64,000 nt of DNA, taken from contig NC_018951.1 in the NCBI RefSeq assembly GCF_000304475.1, positions 1 to 64,000 of the forward strand. Reading direction: 5' to 3'. Below are positions 43,771-53,340 of this stretch, in pieces; the stretch's first letter is position 1; the number at the start of each line of letters is the position of its first letter. The notes beneath the pieces are model-generated. The model was given only the letters and a program-made list of their open reading frames with translations, did no database searches and had not been told where the DNA came from. Made by a program: the position numbers and the translations under genes. The stretch comes from Kazachstania africana CBS 2517. Its lineage: Eukaryota; Ascomycota; Saccharomycetes; Saccharomycetales; Saccharomycetaceae.

Positions 43771-44831
43771 GATCCCCTGTTCTTAGAGATGTGTAATGAC
43801 GGAATAACAGTGCTCTTGAATATCTTCTTTCCAGTATAAACAATTTATTTTTTTCAATATTCTGCCTTAAAAGATTGACCAACTCGTTTTCAGTGACATG
43901 CTCATCACAAAGGTCAAAATGAAGTGGAATAGTATGGTGAAACGTTGCAATAATTTGAGTTGATTGGTGGTAGATCGTTGCTGGTCATGCACTGAGTTAT
44001 GCAGCGAAATTCTAGACTGAACGGTGGTGTGGTTGTTGAGATAGAGTGAGTAAAAGATTCCGAATATGTTTGATTGAGAATTCCGACAGGGAGGCGTGGA
44101 AAGTAGCATATTAGCACCGTATGATAGTGCTATCTCAGTGGACCTGAAATATAGGATGAGTTGCATCAGAACCAAGAGGGCTATTGGTATGGGGTGATGT
44201 ATATGGATGGATCGCTGTCTGTCTAGACGCCTTCAGAGCTCCCTACGACTGAGCTGAGCCAATGGTAGACCTCCATCTGATAGATATGCGTGTCTTGTAT
44301 ATTCAAGCGTCAGTACTGCTTTTAACGGGTGTCCAAGGCGAGCATCCTGTATTTACGTATTCTACGATTCCATATTATGTCAACTCTGACAATATGCATG
44401 CCCACTCAGAACTGAAAGTATTCATATCCCCCCTTCAGCAGACTATTTTCCCGGGTACAAAACAACATTTCACTGCATCTGAGTGAATAATAGTGATGCT
44501 ATGTACCATCTAATATTCGCTTTCTCACAGGCTACGCAGTCGTGCGTCGCAACGCTAAGAACATGTATTTTTCCACCACAAACACCATAGCATATGTGTG
44601 ACACATGAAACAAACGTATCCAGATACACCATACGCTATCCAGCCATTACGCAATGCATATTCTAATATTGTTTGTACTATCACGTGATAGGATGATAGG
44701 CTATTCGGGTAACCCGCCATCATACATCGTTGTGCACGTCTTGAAAAAAAATTATATTCAAGCTCATCTCATCGCAAAGATAGTAGTAGAGCCAAAGGTT
44801 AACCAAGCAGTGTATAGCCATATATATCACC
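43771..44831. other. Divergent promoter region PRP19 / RIX7
   Basis: About 1.06 kb without a gene. It contains a 14-bp palindrome CTATCACGTGATAG at 44678-44691, a strong Cbf1/E-box type site, and the RIX7 PAC element. Open frames on both strands here are short and lack recognisable content. The region marks one edge of the inverted GRC3-RIX7 pair. Confidence 0.5.
44766..44775 (-). promoter_or_regulatory. PAC element in RIX7 promoter
   Basis: ATCTCATCGC, i.e. GCGATGAGAT on the minus strand, matches the PAC consensus bound by Dot6/Tod6 in ribosome-biogenesis promoters. It lies 57 bases upstream of the RIX7 start. An A-rich RRPE-like run (GAAAAAAAATT) is just upstream near 44742-44752. Confidence 0.65.
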
Positions 44832-47216
44832 ATGGCTAAGGTAAAGTCGAAGAACATAATCTCCAACACATTTGAAAATAAGATATCTGATCTTATTTAC
44901 AGATTGTTGGACGAAAAAACACTCGAAAGAAAGAGGGGGAACGATATTGCAAGTAATGCCGATTTAGACAATGAAGATATGACCCAGGATGACGTTTTCT
45001 TTGCCAAGGACTTATCTGCAGCTGAGATTTATACATATTGTTTAACAAAGGATTTATCTTTACAAAGAGTCAAGAAATTCTTGTTACAAAAAACTATCGA
45101 AAAATGTTTAAAACAGATCATCGAAGAAGAAGCATTGGAATTTGGGTTTACACAAGAAGAGGAAACGGAAGAGAGTATAGAAGGTACTCCACTACTGGAT
45201 CCTGCTCAAAATTTAATGGCTAATCAAGATACTAATGATATGAATAAGAGTATCACTAGTCAATGGAATGTCGACTCACCATCCTCTGATAAAAAGAGAC
45301 CTAATGATAAAAGCGCACTGACAAAGAGACCCAAGAAAAAGTCCAAGCCTGATAGAACACCGCCTTCAATAACTTTGAAATCTTTAGGCGGTATGGACGA
45401 CGTTGTCGCTCAATTAATGGAATTGATCGGTCTGCCTATCTTACATCCTGAAATTTATGCTGCCACAGGCATCGAACCACCTCGTGGTGTCCTACTACAT
45501 GGTCCACCGGGTTGCGGTAAGACTACCATTGCAAATGCTCTTGCGGGTGAATTAAATGTGCCCTTTATAAACATATCAGCACCTTCTATCGTTAGTGGTA
45601 TGTCTGGTGAGAGTGAAAAAAAGTTGAGAGACGTATTTCAGGAAGCCAAAAGCATTGCACCATGTCTAATATTTTTTGATGAAATTGATGCTATTACTCC
45701 AAAGAGAGATGGTGGAGCTCAAAGAGAAATGGAAAAAAGAATTGTCGCACAACTATTAACCTCCATGGACGAATTGACCATGGAACATACTGATGGTAAA
45801 CCTGTTATTGTCATTGGTGCAACTAATAGACCTGATGCCCTGGATTCTGCCTTAAGAAGAGCCGGCAGATTTGACAGGGAAATTTGTCTCAATGTGCCAA
45901 ATGAAATTTCCAGACTGCATATTTTGAAAAAGATGGCCTCCAATTTAAAAATTGATGGGACCATCGATTTTAGTAAACTGGCTAAGTTGACTCCGGGTTT
46001 TGTTGGTGCTGATCTAAAAGCTCTAACGACAGCTGCAGGTACTTGTGCCATAAAACGTATTTTTCAATCATATGGTGATATGGAAGATATGGATGTCGAT
46101 ACCGATTTGAAAAACACTGCTAACTTGATTGACCCACTACCTCTTTCTATAATCCAAAAATTCATAAATAATTTCCCAGATCCATTGAACAATGAACAAC
46201 TTAATGACCTATCAATCAAGTATGATGACTTTTTGAAAGCTCTTCCTACTATACAGCCGACTGCAAAGAGAGAAGGTTTTGCTACCGTACCTGATGTTTC
46301 TTGGTCAAGCGTTGGTGCTTTGCAGAAAATAAGGCTGGAATTAAATATGGCAATTGTTCAACCAATCAAGAGACCAGAATTATACGAAAAGGTAGGTATA
46401 AATGCGCCAGCAGGTGTACTTCTTTGGGGCCCACCTGGTTGTGGTAAAACCTTGTTAGCTAAAGCCGTAGCAAATGAATCTCGTGCAAATTTCATATCCA
46501 TCAAAGGTCCTGAACTATTGAATAAATATGTGGGTGAATCTGAAAGGGCTATCAGACAAGTTTTTGCGAGAGCTAGGGCATCCATACCGTGCATAATCTT
46601 TTTTGATGAATTGGATGCTCTTGTTCCAAGAAGAGATACCTCCTTATCTGAATCCTCTTCCAGAGTGGTAAATACTTTACTTACTGAATTGGATGGATTA
46701 AATGACAGACGTGGTATTTTCGTTGTTGGCGCAACGAATAGACCTGATATGATTGATCCAGCAATGTTAAGACCAGGTAGACTGGATAAAACCCTATTCA
46801 TTGAATTGCCAAACGCAGAAGAAAAACTAGATATTTTCAAAACACTAATAAGATCAAATGGTACCCCTATTGCTAATGATGTTGATTTGGCTAAGATTAT
46901 AGAAGACGATCGTAGTAAAAATTATTCCGGTGCAGATTTAGCTGCATTGGTTAGAGAAAGTTCCATCTTGGCTTTGAAAAGATCATTCTATAAGGATGAT
47001 GTGATTTTTTCAGTAAATGACAATAATTTAGACAAGGAATTTGAAGATTTGAGTGTTGGTATATCGGATGACCAAGTTCTTGTTACGATGAGTGACTTTA
47101 CAAGGGCCTTACAAAAAATCAAACCATCTGTCAGTGATAAAGACAGATTGAAGTATGATAAATTGAATAAAAAAATGGGTTGGAATGATGATGTTGAATT
47201 AAAAGTTGACGTGTGA
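44832..47216 (+). CDS. RIX7: Nuclear AAA ATPase Rix7
   Basis: A 794-residue tandem AAA ATPase (S. cerevisiae 837) of the NVL type, which unfolds Nsa1 to release it from pre-60S particles in the nucleolus. An N-terminal domain (1 to about 110) and a basic linker with Lys-Arg-Pro-Lys-Lys-Lys (about 165-172, likely nuclear localisation) precede two AAA modules. D1 has Walker A Gly-Pro-Pro-Gly-Cys-Gly-Lys-Thr near 223 and Phe-Phe-Asp-Glu-Ile-Asp; D2 has Walker A near 533 and Phe-Phe-Asp-Glu-Leu-Asp. Both modules look catalytically complete. The gene is on the plus strand, convergent with GRC3; relative to S. cerevisiae the two genes are inverted as a pair. Confidence 0.96.
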   Translation: MAKVKSKNIISNTFENKISDLIYRLLDEKTLERKRGNDIASNADLDNEDMTQDDVFFAKDLSAAEIYTYCLTKDLSLQRVKKFLLQKTIEKCLKQIIEEEALEFGFTQEEETEESIEGTPLLDPAQNLMANQDTNDMNKSITSQWNVDSPSSDKKRPNDKSALTKRPKKKSKPDRTPPSITLKSLGGMDDVVAQLMELIGLPILHPEIYAATGIEPPRGVLLHGPPGCGKTTIANALAGELNVPFINISAPSIVSGMSGESEKKLRDVFQEAKSIAPCLIFFDEIDAITPKRDGGAQREMEKRIVAQLLTSMDELTMEHTDGKPVIVIGATNRPDALDSALRRAGRFDREICLNVPNEISRLHILKKMASNLKIDGTIDFSKLAKLTPGFVGADLKALTTAAGTCAIKRIFQSYGDMEDMDVDTDLKNTANLIDPLPLSIIQKFINNFPDPLNNEQLNDLSIKYDDFLKALPTIQPTAKREGFATVPDVSWSSVGALQKIRLELNMAIVQPIKRPELYEKVGINAPAGVLLWGPPGCGKTLLAKAVANESRANFISIKGPELLNKYVGESERAIRQVFARARASIPCIIFFDELDALVPRRDTSLSESSSRVVNTLLTELDGLNDRRGIFVVGATNRPDMIDPAMLRPGRLDKTLFIELPNAEEKLDIFKTLIRSNGTPIANDVDLAKIIEDDRSKNYSGADLAALVRESSILALKRSFYKDDVIFSVNDNNLDKEFEDLSVGISDDQVLVTMSDFTRALQKIKPSVSDKDRLKYDKLNKKMGWNDDVELKVDV

Positions 47217-47258
47217 TTAAATTGTACATAGTTTATGTAATAAATAGAAATTAAGATA

Positions 47259-49256
47259 TTATTTCATAAGTTGCCCTCTTCTCAAGACATTTTTCCTCAC
47301 TTTCCATACATGTTCATGTTTCTTCCTCCTTTTAGTTGTGAGGTATGGCACTGAGTCGAAAGAACTAAAGAAAACTTCTTGATTTGGAGGAAACACTTCA
47401 CAAAACGGTGTTTCCGTTTTGTTTCTTATCAATATCCACTGTGTTTCTTTCGCTGAGGATTTTACATGGCTGAGATTAGAACATGGTATATATAGGTTCA
47501 TAATTTTTCGTTTTTCGTCTATCGAATGAATTAGTGCTAATGTTACAAATTTTAAAGCATTGATATTGATCTTTTTACTTATCATTGGGTATGTGCCGGC
47601 TGCATTGATGTATTCGCTTATGTTGTTTTGTTGGAAGATATTAAGTGCTACAATTGTGCCTTCTAAAGAACCTTTAATATCATCTTCATGAAGCTTTTGG
47701 AAATCAGTTTCCATGTATTGGATACCCTGAATTCCAAAACTTCCAAAAGATATTTGAACGGGTGACTTGAAAAGTAATGGATCAAAGTCGTAGTTGTGAT
47801 TTGACATAAGATGGAAATTCAATAAAGTTTTGTATGTCCTTATTTGGGGTGCATGGAATCTTGCCTGAGAGTCATTGAAAGTCTTGAAAGCAGATAGACT
47901 TAGTATAATTGGCTCATAATCGTCTTGTAAAGGATTTGAGAAAATATTTGGAATATTGAATTCGTTAATCAAAGAGTTGCTTTTAGATTCCAATGTTATA
48001 ATATGAGTTGGTTTGTATTTTTGAATGACATGATTTATTATATTTATGCCAAAACCTTTGACCCATCCTGGCAGATTTAATAGAGATGTGCCCACAAAGC
48101 ATTGTTCTTCGAAATAATTAATGAGTTGATCGGCCATATCCAGATATGTTGTAGGGTTGTCTTGAGGAGAATTGGACCCATAGTAATATTGCTTCAACGC
48201 TCTAAAATTATTACTTTCTTGGCCAAAATGTTGACCTAATGCAAAAGTCTTGTTCGGGTTTTGTTGTTTAATTTCATTCAAAGATAGACAGTCTGGAAGT
48301 GAGTATTCAGGTTGTCCTGGGTCAAGATCCAAATAAAGCAGTTCCTCCTGGGATGAAAAAGAGTCCTCGTCATTATGAATGAGATTTTCACATAATAATC
48401 GCAAAAATGTCGATTTTCCTGAGTTCTTTCCCCCAATCACTATTATTCTTATGTCGAAGGTTGAATCCTTATGTGACATCTTCATTTTTTCTACCATGGA
48501 CGTCCATTGATTTGTAGTTATCAAAGGAACAAATTGGTCTTGCATTTCATTCAATATAGTAAACGTTCTAATGGTTGTCGAATAAGGATCATTTTCTCGT
48601 ATTTTCCAAAGTTGTCTCACGTCAGGATATAATTTGTGGGCGTCTATGAGACCGTCTATTTGGGCATTGGAAATTCGAAGAATACAAGTGAAGCTTTCAT
48701 CATTAAATACATCACGGTCAATAGAGTGTCTGAATCTGGCCCCTAAATTCAGTGGCTCTTCCCAACCAGCATAGTATGAGCTTTGAATAGGCGGAATAGA
48801 ATTAGACAACGGGTGCCAAAACGAAAGCTCCTGTTTAGATGAGCTATAATGCGCATTATTATAGACAATTCCACCCTTTACGATTTGGACGTCAAACACA
48901 CCAGAAAGATACAGTAGTTGTTTTTCTTTTAGACACACTATAACACTATTACTTCGAGGATCATTCAGTTGAAATAAATTTATGTTCATCATTGGTACAA
49001 AGCAGTTGTGCTCATTTTGTGAACCGAAGTCTTCTTCATCCTCGTCATAAAGCTCCTCATCGGTCGCAGTTCCTTCCCTAGAATTGAATTGAGTAGTCGG
49101 AACAGAATCACTCAATGAATCATCATCGTCGGAATTTGAGTTTTCGTAAGTAGGCAATAAACGATCTATAAGCCCAAAAGCATTGAAAGAAAAAGTTAGT
49201 AAACCAAATTAACTGCACATCCCGGTGAAGCATTAAGCTAACATACCTTCTGACAT
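47259..49256 (-). CDS. GRC3: Polynucleotide 5'-kinase Grc3, two exons
   Basis: Grc3 phosphorylates the 5' end made by Las1 in ITS2 of pre-rRNA and also aids Pol I termination. The obvious frame (47259-49157) begins at a TTG. An upstream exon repairs the start: ATG at 49256, exon 1 49247-49256 (10 nt), intron 49166-49246, exon 2 47259-49165. The spliced product is 638 residues (S. cerevisiae 632), beginning Met-Ser-Glu-Asp-Arg-Leu-Leu-Pro. An acidic N-terminus is followed by the kinase core with Walker A Gly-Gly-Lys-Asn-Ser-Gly-Lys-Ser-Thr, the lid motif Asp-Leu-Asp-Pro-Gly-Gln-Pro-Glu-Tyr, and a basic C-terminus. The S. cerevisiae gene is intronless as far as I know. GRC3 is convergent with RIX7 (42-base gap) and divergent from IRC19. 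Confidence 0.92.
49166..49246 (-). other. GRC3 spliceosomal intron
   Basis: An 81-nt intron with 5' splice site GTATGT (49246-49241), perfect branch site TACTAAC (49201-49195) and 3' end TTATAG at 49166. Splicing fuses the 10-nt exon 1 in frame with the main GRC3 frame, which otherwise has no ATG near its start. All three signals are at consensus. Confidence 0.85.
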
Positions 49257-49325
49257 TGTCACAGTTCTTCCTGCCACCTGTATAATACGACTTTCGAACA
49301 AAGTTGGGCCTCCTAATACTATCAT

Positions 49326-49376
49326 GCTCATCTCAAGTTAAGTGAAGCTTTTCAAATATCAAAATTGAATTTTTCA
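49326..49376 (-). promoter_or_regulatory. PAC-like and RRPE-like elements in the GRC3/IRC19 divergent promoter
   Basis: GCTCATCTC at 49326-49334 (GAGATGAGC on the minus strand) is one base off the PAC core, and AATTTTTCA at 49368-49376 (TGAAAAATT) matches nine bases of the RRPE consensus. The pair lies 70-120 bases upstream of the GRC3 ATG and fits co-regulation with other ribosome-biogenesis genes. Confidence 0.5.
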
Positions 49377-49476
49377 ATTTACCCGGATAGAGATATCTAG
49401 AATGAAAAGTTGATGCATCAGTAACGTATGGCCCTAACAACCGACCATTCGTTGGATAGAGAATTGAGTATTAGGC

Positions 49477-50082
49477 ATGTCAGGGACTATCCGGACAGCA
49501 AATGCGATTATTACTGATAGTTATGCATTGATAAAATCGACTGAGAGGTTTTTTCTTCCCCAAACCATGATTGTGAATGGGGGTACGTCGAAGTTTCTGA
49601 GAGCTTCATATAGACGATTTATGAGACTGGCACCGTTTGTATCTCAAAGAGCGATGGTACGAAGTACGTATGTCGATTATATTCGTTACAAGTATAAAAT
49701 TGAAGACTATGATATGAAGAGAAGGCTGGTACTGGGAGATACGGCTCTTCCGAGGGCTCCACTCCGACAGCAGATATTGAACACTTTGAATTTCATTATT
49801 ACAGCTGTTTCATACACTGAGAAACCCAAGGATAAGGTACAAAAGACAGATATTATACTTGCAAGGAAGATATTGAAGAATCTGCTGACTATGGAATATG
49901 AAAAGATGAAGAAGAATAAAGTGAGTGATGGTAAAGACTATATTAATTTCAAGCTGAAATTTAATCATCTAACCCCAGGTTCTCAGAAAATTAAGCCCAT
50001 TTCCCTCGCAAGAAATAAAGTTATAAAAGATTTTGATAGTTGTATCGTTTATCTGAACGAAACTGTGGGCCTTAGATTGTGA
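49477..50082 (+). CDS. IRC19: Irc19/Rrg4-like protein
   Basis: A 201-residue basic protein at the position of S. cerevisiae IRC19 (YLL033W, also RRG4; 230 residues), divergent from GRC3 and convergent with the YLL032C homologue. Loss of IRC19 in S. cerevisiae raises Rad52 foci and impairs mitochondrial genome maintenance; the molecular role is unknown. An Arg-rich helical segment with Tyr-Arg-Arg-Phe-Met-Arg-Leu-Ala-Pro and a following Arg-x4-Tyr-x2-Tyr-Ile-Arg pattern (about 45-72) resembles small mitochondrial LYR-type proteins, though I would not assign it to that family. Identification rests mainly on synteny. Confidence 0.82.
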   Translation: MSGTIRTANAIITDSYALIKSTERFFLPQTMIVNGGTSKFLRASYRRFMRLAPFVSQRAMVRSTYVDYIRYKYKIEDYDMKRRLVLGDTALPRAPLRQQILNTLNFIITAVSYTEKPKDKVQKTDIILARKILKNLLTMEYEKMKKNKVSDGKDYINFKLKFNHLTPGSQKIKPISLARNKVIKDFDSCIVYLNETVGLRL

Positions 50083-50137
50083 AAGATTTAATATTCTTGA
50101 AAAGCATTGTGTCTTGTAAATAGGAATTTTCTCCAAA

Positions 50138-50153
50138 TATATATATATATATA
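50138..50153. repeat. (TA)n microsatellite
   Basis: About eight TA units in the 120-base gap between the convergent genes IRC19 and YLL032C, in their shared terminator region, where TA-rich efficiency elements are usual in yeast. Confidence 0.6.
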
Positions 50154-50202
50154 GATGTATATGATTGATTAATGTTGTTGCATGGTTTCTTTGGGTATTT
50201 TC

Positions 50203-52281
50203 TTATCTACTGACGGTGATTCCATTATTATTTAAGTAGCTCCCAATTAATTTGACTATCTTCTCGTCTAATATTTCATCATCGATATAAGACACTGTAA
50301 TCATGGATTGCAATTTATCCAAAGTAACAAAGGAGCCATTAAATGCCGTTTCTAAAGGATTTATCACCTCGTTATAGAAAAGAATTAAGTTTGAATCCGC
50401 TTCAATAAATTTTTTGAAATTTGAGGAGAGCTTCAAACTCACCTCCCTTATCCAAAGCTTCTCGTCCTGTAAAATTGTATTTGTAACCATATTAATAACA
50501 TTATTGTCATTACCATTGATTTGCATTATGTTTTCTCTGTCAGAGTGGAAAGTTTTTGGAAACTTGATGAAGACATTGAATTTTTTCTCCAGTTGGATTA
50601 AATTCATTAAATTCCCATTATTGAGGATGATGTTATTGAACTTATTACTCGTCAAAGCTAGTTTGCTTGAGTTTTGTAAGAACTGAAAGTTCTCGACAAG
50701 TTTTAAAAGTTCCTCTTTGGCAAATTTGATATTGCCTTTATTTTTGTTGGGACAACGAATAATGACATTGTCATATCTTTCTAAATATAATTTATCTTGT
50801 GGTAAAGAATAGCTATTAGAAAATTGGATGAAAACGTTATTTTTCCTCATGATAGTTTGAATAATTGATCCACCTGTGCCAATGATAGGTCTATGATAAA
50901 CTTCAGCGATGAAAAATGATACTTCTGCTGGTAATTCATCTATTAGTTTTTTCAAAGATATACTAAAATCTTCAAAAGTTTCATTTATTAGAGATATTGT
51001 CATTAAAGTATCATTTGAATTGCTTAATTCGATTATTGAGTTTGACGTTTCAATAATTCTGGTAAGTTTACCATTTTTCTTACCAGAAATAAAATCTTCG
51101 TAATCTAAATGGATTTCAAAGTTAACTTTTAGTTGTTCTATTGATTCATTTTCCTTGTCAAACACTGCTTTACATCTGGATAGCAAATTTGAATACGTAG
51201 TGATCAGGAAAATTTTATCTTCGATTGCGCTAGAATGGATTAACAAAAATTCAGATTCTCTGAAGTTTTGTAGTATGTTATTTTGAAGGTCTGATTTTTT
51301 ATCTGTGAATATGGTGAGCTCGATAACATTTTGTAAGAAGAATAATGTAAAATTTTTTATTGATAAATCTAGGAGATGTAAAAATGAGGATTGAAATTCA
51401 ATGAAATTCTTTTCTAGTCTGATAAATGTTTGATTTTCTATCATAAACTGATTTATTTGAGTGCCAAAAAACTTCTTTAGAAATGCTATTTTACCAATTG
51501 GAACATTAGATATTTTTTTGTAATAAAGGGAATCCTTCATTAAATTACATTTCTCTTGTAGCAAGTATTTGGTTCTCAAAAGATTTGAATAAATTTTACT
51601 TGTCAGAATTAACTGTGGATTTGCCTCTGTATTTAGGGATAATACTTGCGGTACAAAACAATTTGTCTTATGATGGCTCTTGAGAAAATGCAGATTTGAT
51701 GGATCCATGAAGTAAGGTAGCAGAGAAATTGAGTCTAAATCTACGTAGTCTAAGATGACATTATCGTGGTGTCTAACTAAATCTGCGGTAGCCAGCGCTT
51801 GTTGTTGGGCTTTGGCAACATTGGTGGCAGTACCGTATAGGTAGAACAAAAGTCCATTTTTGATCCCAGATTGCTTCATTACCACAATATCGATATTGAA
51901 TTCTTTGCAGATTTCATCAAATATGTCCTTATAATTGTTCAAAATATTATCAAATTCAGTATCCACTGGTAACGGTACATGGAACGTAGATGTTACAATG
52001 GGATCATAATCCGTGCTTCCTGTTACACCAGTCACGATGATATGGTTCTTTTTAACAGAAACACTAAGATTATTTGTATCACTTGGAATACTGTAAATTG
52101 CAGTGGCACATTTATTCAAGGCCTCTTCTGCCTCAGTCGATCCTAACTGCTGTACTAATTGAGAACTTGGCTTTTTCCACAAGTTGTTGGTACCAAAGAC
52201 AATTGAGGGATTTCCACCATATTCAAGGAATATATTAGTCTCAAATGGAGACAAAACAATTATGCTTTCTTCCAAAGTCAT
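50203..52281 (-). CDS. KH-domain protein, YLL032C homologue
   Basis: A 692-residue protein at the syntenic place of S. cerevisiae YLL032C (825 residues), a cytoplasmic KH-domain protein of unknown function that associates with ribosomes. The frame extends 6 codons upstream only from TTG; the ATG at 52281 is the start. A KH-like signature Gly-x-Gly-Gly-Ser-Ile-Ile-Gln-Thr-Ile-Met occurs near residues 470-480, matching the GXXG loop, and weaker related segments surround it. The protein is Asn-, Ile- and Leu-rich and has evolved fast. It overlaps no neighbour. Confidence 0.85.
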   Translation of the reverse strand: MTLEESIIVLSPFETNIFLEYGGNPSIVFGTNNLWKKPSSQLVQQLGSTEAEEALNKCATAIYSIPSDTNNLSVSVKKNHIIVTGVTGSTDYDPIVTSTFHVPLPVDTEFDNILNNYKDIFDEICKEFNIDIVVMKQSGIKNGLLFYLYGTATNVAKAQQQALATADLVRHHDNVILDYVDLDSISLLPYFMDPSNLHFLKSHHKTNCFVPQVLSLNTEANPQLILTSKIYSNLLRTKYLLQEKCNLMKDSLYYKKISNVPIGKIAFLKKFFGTQINQFMIENQTFIRLEKNFIEFQSSFLHLLDLSIKNFTLFFLQNVIELTIFTDKKSDLQNNILQNFRESEFLLIHSSAIEDKIFLITTYSNLLSRCKAVFDKENESIEQLKVNFEIHLDYEDFISGKKNGKLTRIIETSNSIIELSNSNDTLMTISLINETFEDFSISLKKLIDELPAEVSFFIAEVYHRPIIGTGGSIIQTIMRKNNVFIQFSNSYSLPQDKLYLERYDNVIIRCPNKNKGNIKFAKEELLKLVENFQFLQNSSKLALTSNKFNNIILNNGNLMNLIQLEKKFNVFIKFPKTFHSDRENIMQINGNDNNVINMVTNTILQDEKLWIREVSLKLSSNFKKFIEADSNLILFYNEVINPLETAFNGSFVTLDKLQSMITVSYIDDEILDEKIVKLIGSYLNNNGITVSR

Positions 52282-53340
52282 TATCGATCGAGGATTCAAT
52301 TATAGGGAAGCAGATACGTTCGAGATCTATCACAAAAGTATCAGGAACGCCTAAACTAACCAGTTTCAAATATACTACTAGTTTCGAGATCAGCAACAAA
52401 AATGAAAAAAAGTATTATGTGATTGTTTATCTTTTTCTGTTTTAGCCAAGACCTTCCTAAAACAGACCTTTACCTAGTTTGTCCATATCCAATTTCCTAT
52501 TTCGGAAAAACATATATATACAAGCGACTGCTTACGCGTGTGGAGCCCCTCAGCCCTGTAAGCTAGGCATCAGTGTCAATAATGAAATTTCAGCATCAAA
52601 GCCGTTCATAATAGCATTGTTTAAAAGTCTAGGTCAGTGTGTGGCTGGTTGCGCGAGTCTGTCCTGACTGCCCATGCTAGTTTGTCCCATCTTTACACTG
52701 TCGAATCACACCATGAAGTCGTACTAACCAAGGACATCTGATCACAGCGAAAACGATAACATCAATGCATTCTTCCCTACTTCCGTGCCCATATGATATC
52801 CGTTTACTATCGTAGTGTTCCATTCTCTGCCAACGCGACAGATTTGCCCCATGATGAAGACTCGCGATAAATGCGACAGTCGAAGGTATCAACTGCAATC
52901 GTGCATAGTATTGTGCTACCCAACCTGAACTCCTGAGCACTCCTTAATGCACCAACTCTTCTTGTGAAATGGTTGGCTGGCATTGCAAGCCTCTTGGAAA
53001 ATCCCATTGAGCGATTCTTTTGAGCGGCGGAGCGAAGTCCCCATCGAGGATCTGCGTCACACTCTCGACTTAAGAATAAAGTATTAGCTTTGAGTGTGGC
53101 ATATTTGCAAATCATCGAACCAATATGACTATATGATGGATGATTTGTGATGGTTAACGGCTGTTTCAACAAATAATCTTGTCGATAGAGCACAAGGACT
53201 TACTCTGGAAATCTGATGTTAATGTTGATTTTAGGAAATATGAACAGCTTATATAAATACAAAGCTTGCATTATAGAGATCAGGACTCTATAGAAATGGT
53301 TTTTAAGTCTAGCAAGTAATATATATATATACTAAGAAAG
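52282..53340. other. Divergent intergenic region YLL032C / second FPS1
   Basis: About 1.06 kb with no supportable gene; the minus-strand frames at 52677-53193 look like chance. It should hold the promoter of the second FPS1 gene: a TATA-like TATATAAATA lies near 53250 and a (TA)n run near 53321. Confidence 0.5.

Noticed and set aside
44678..44691. Possible centromere element CDEI (ATCACGTGA) upstream of RIX7
   Set aside because: There is no very AT-rich CDEII-like stretch of about 80-90 bases next to it and no CDEIII-like TCCGAA motif at the right distance. It is better read as a Cbf1-type promoter site.
52677..53193. Two overlapping minus-strand frames upstream of the second FPS1
   Set aside because: No recognisable content, they overlap each other in different frames, and they occupy a promoter region.
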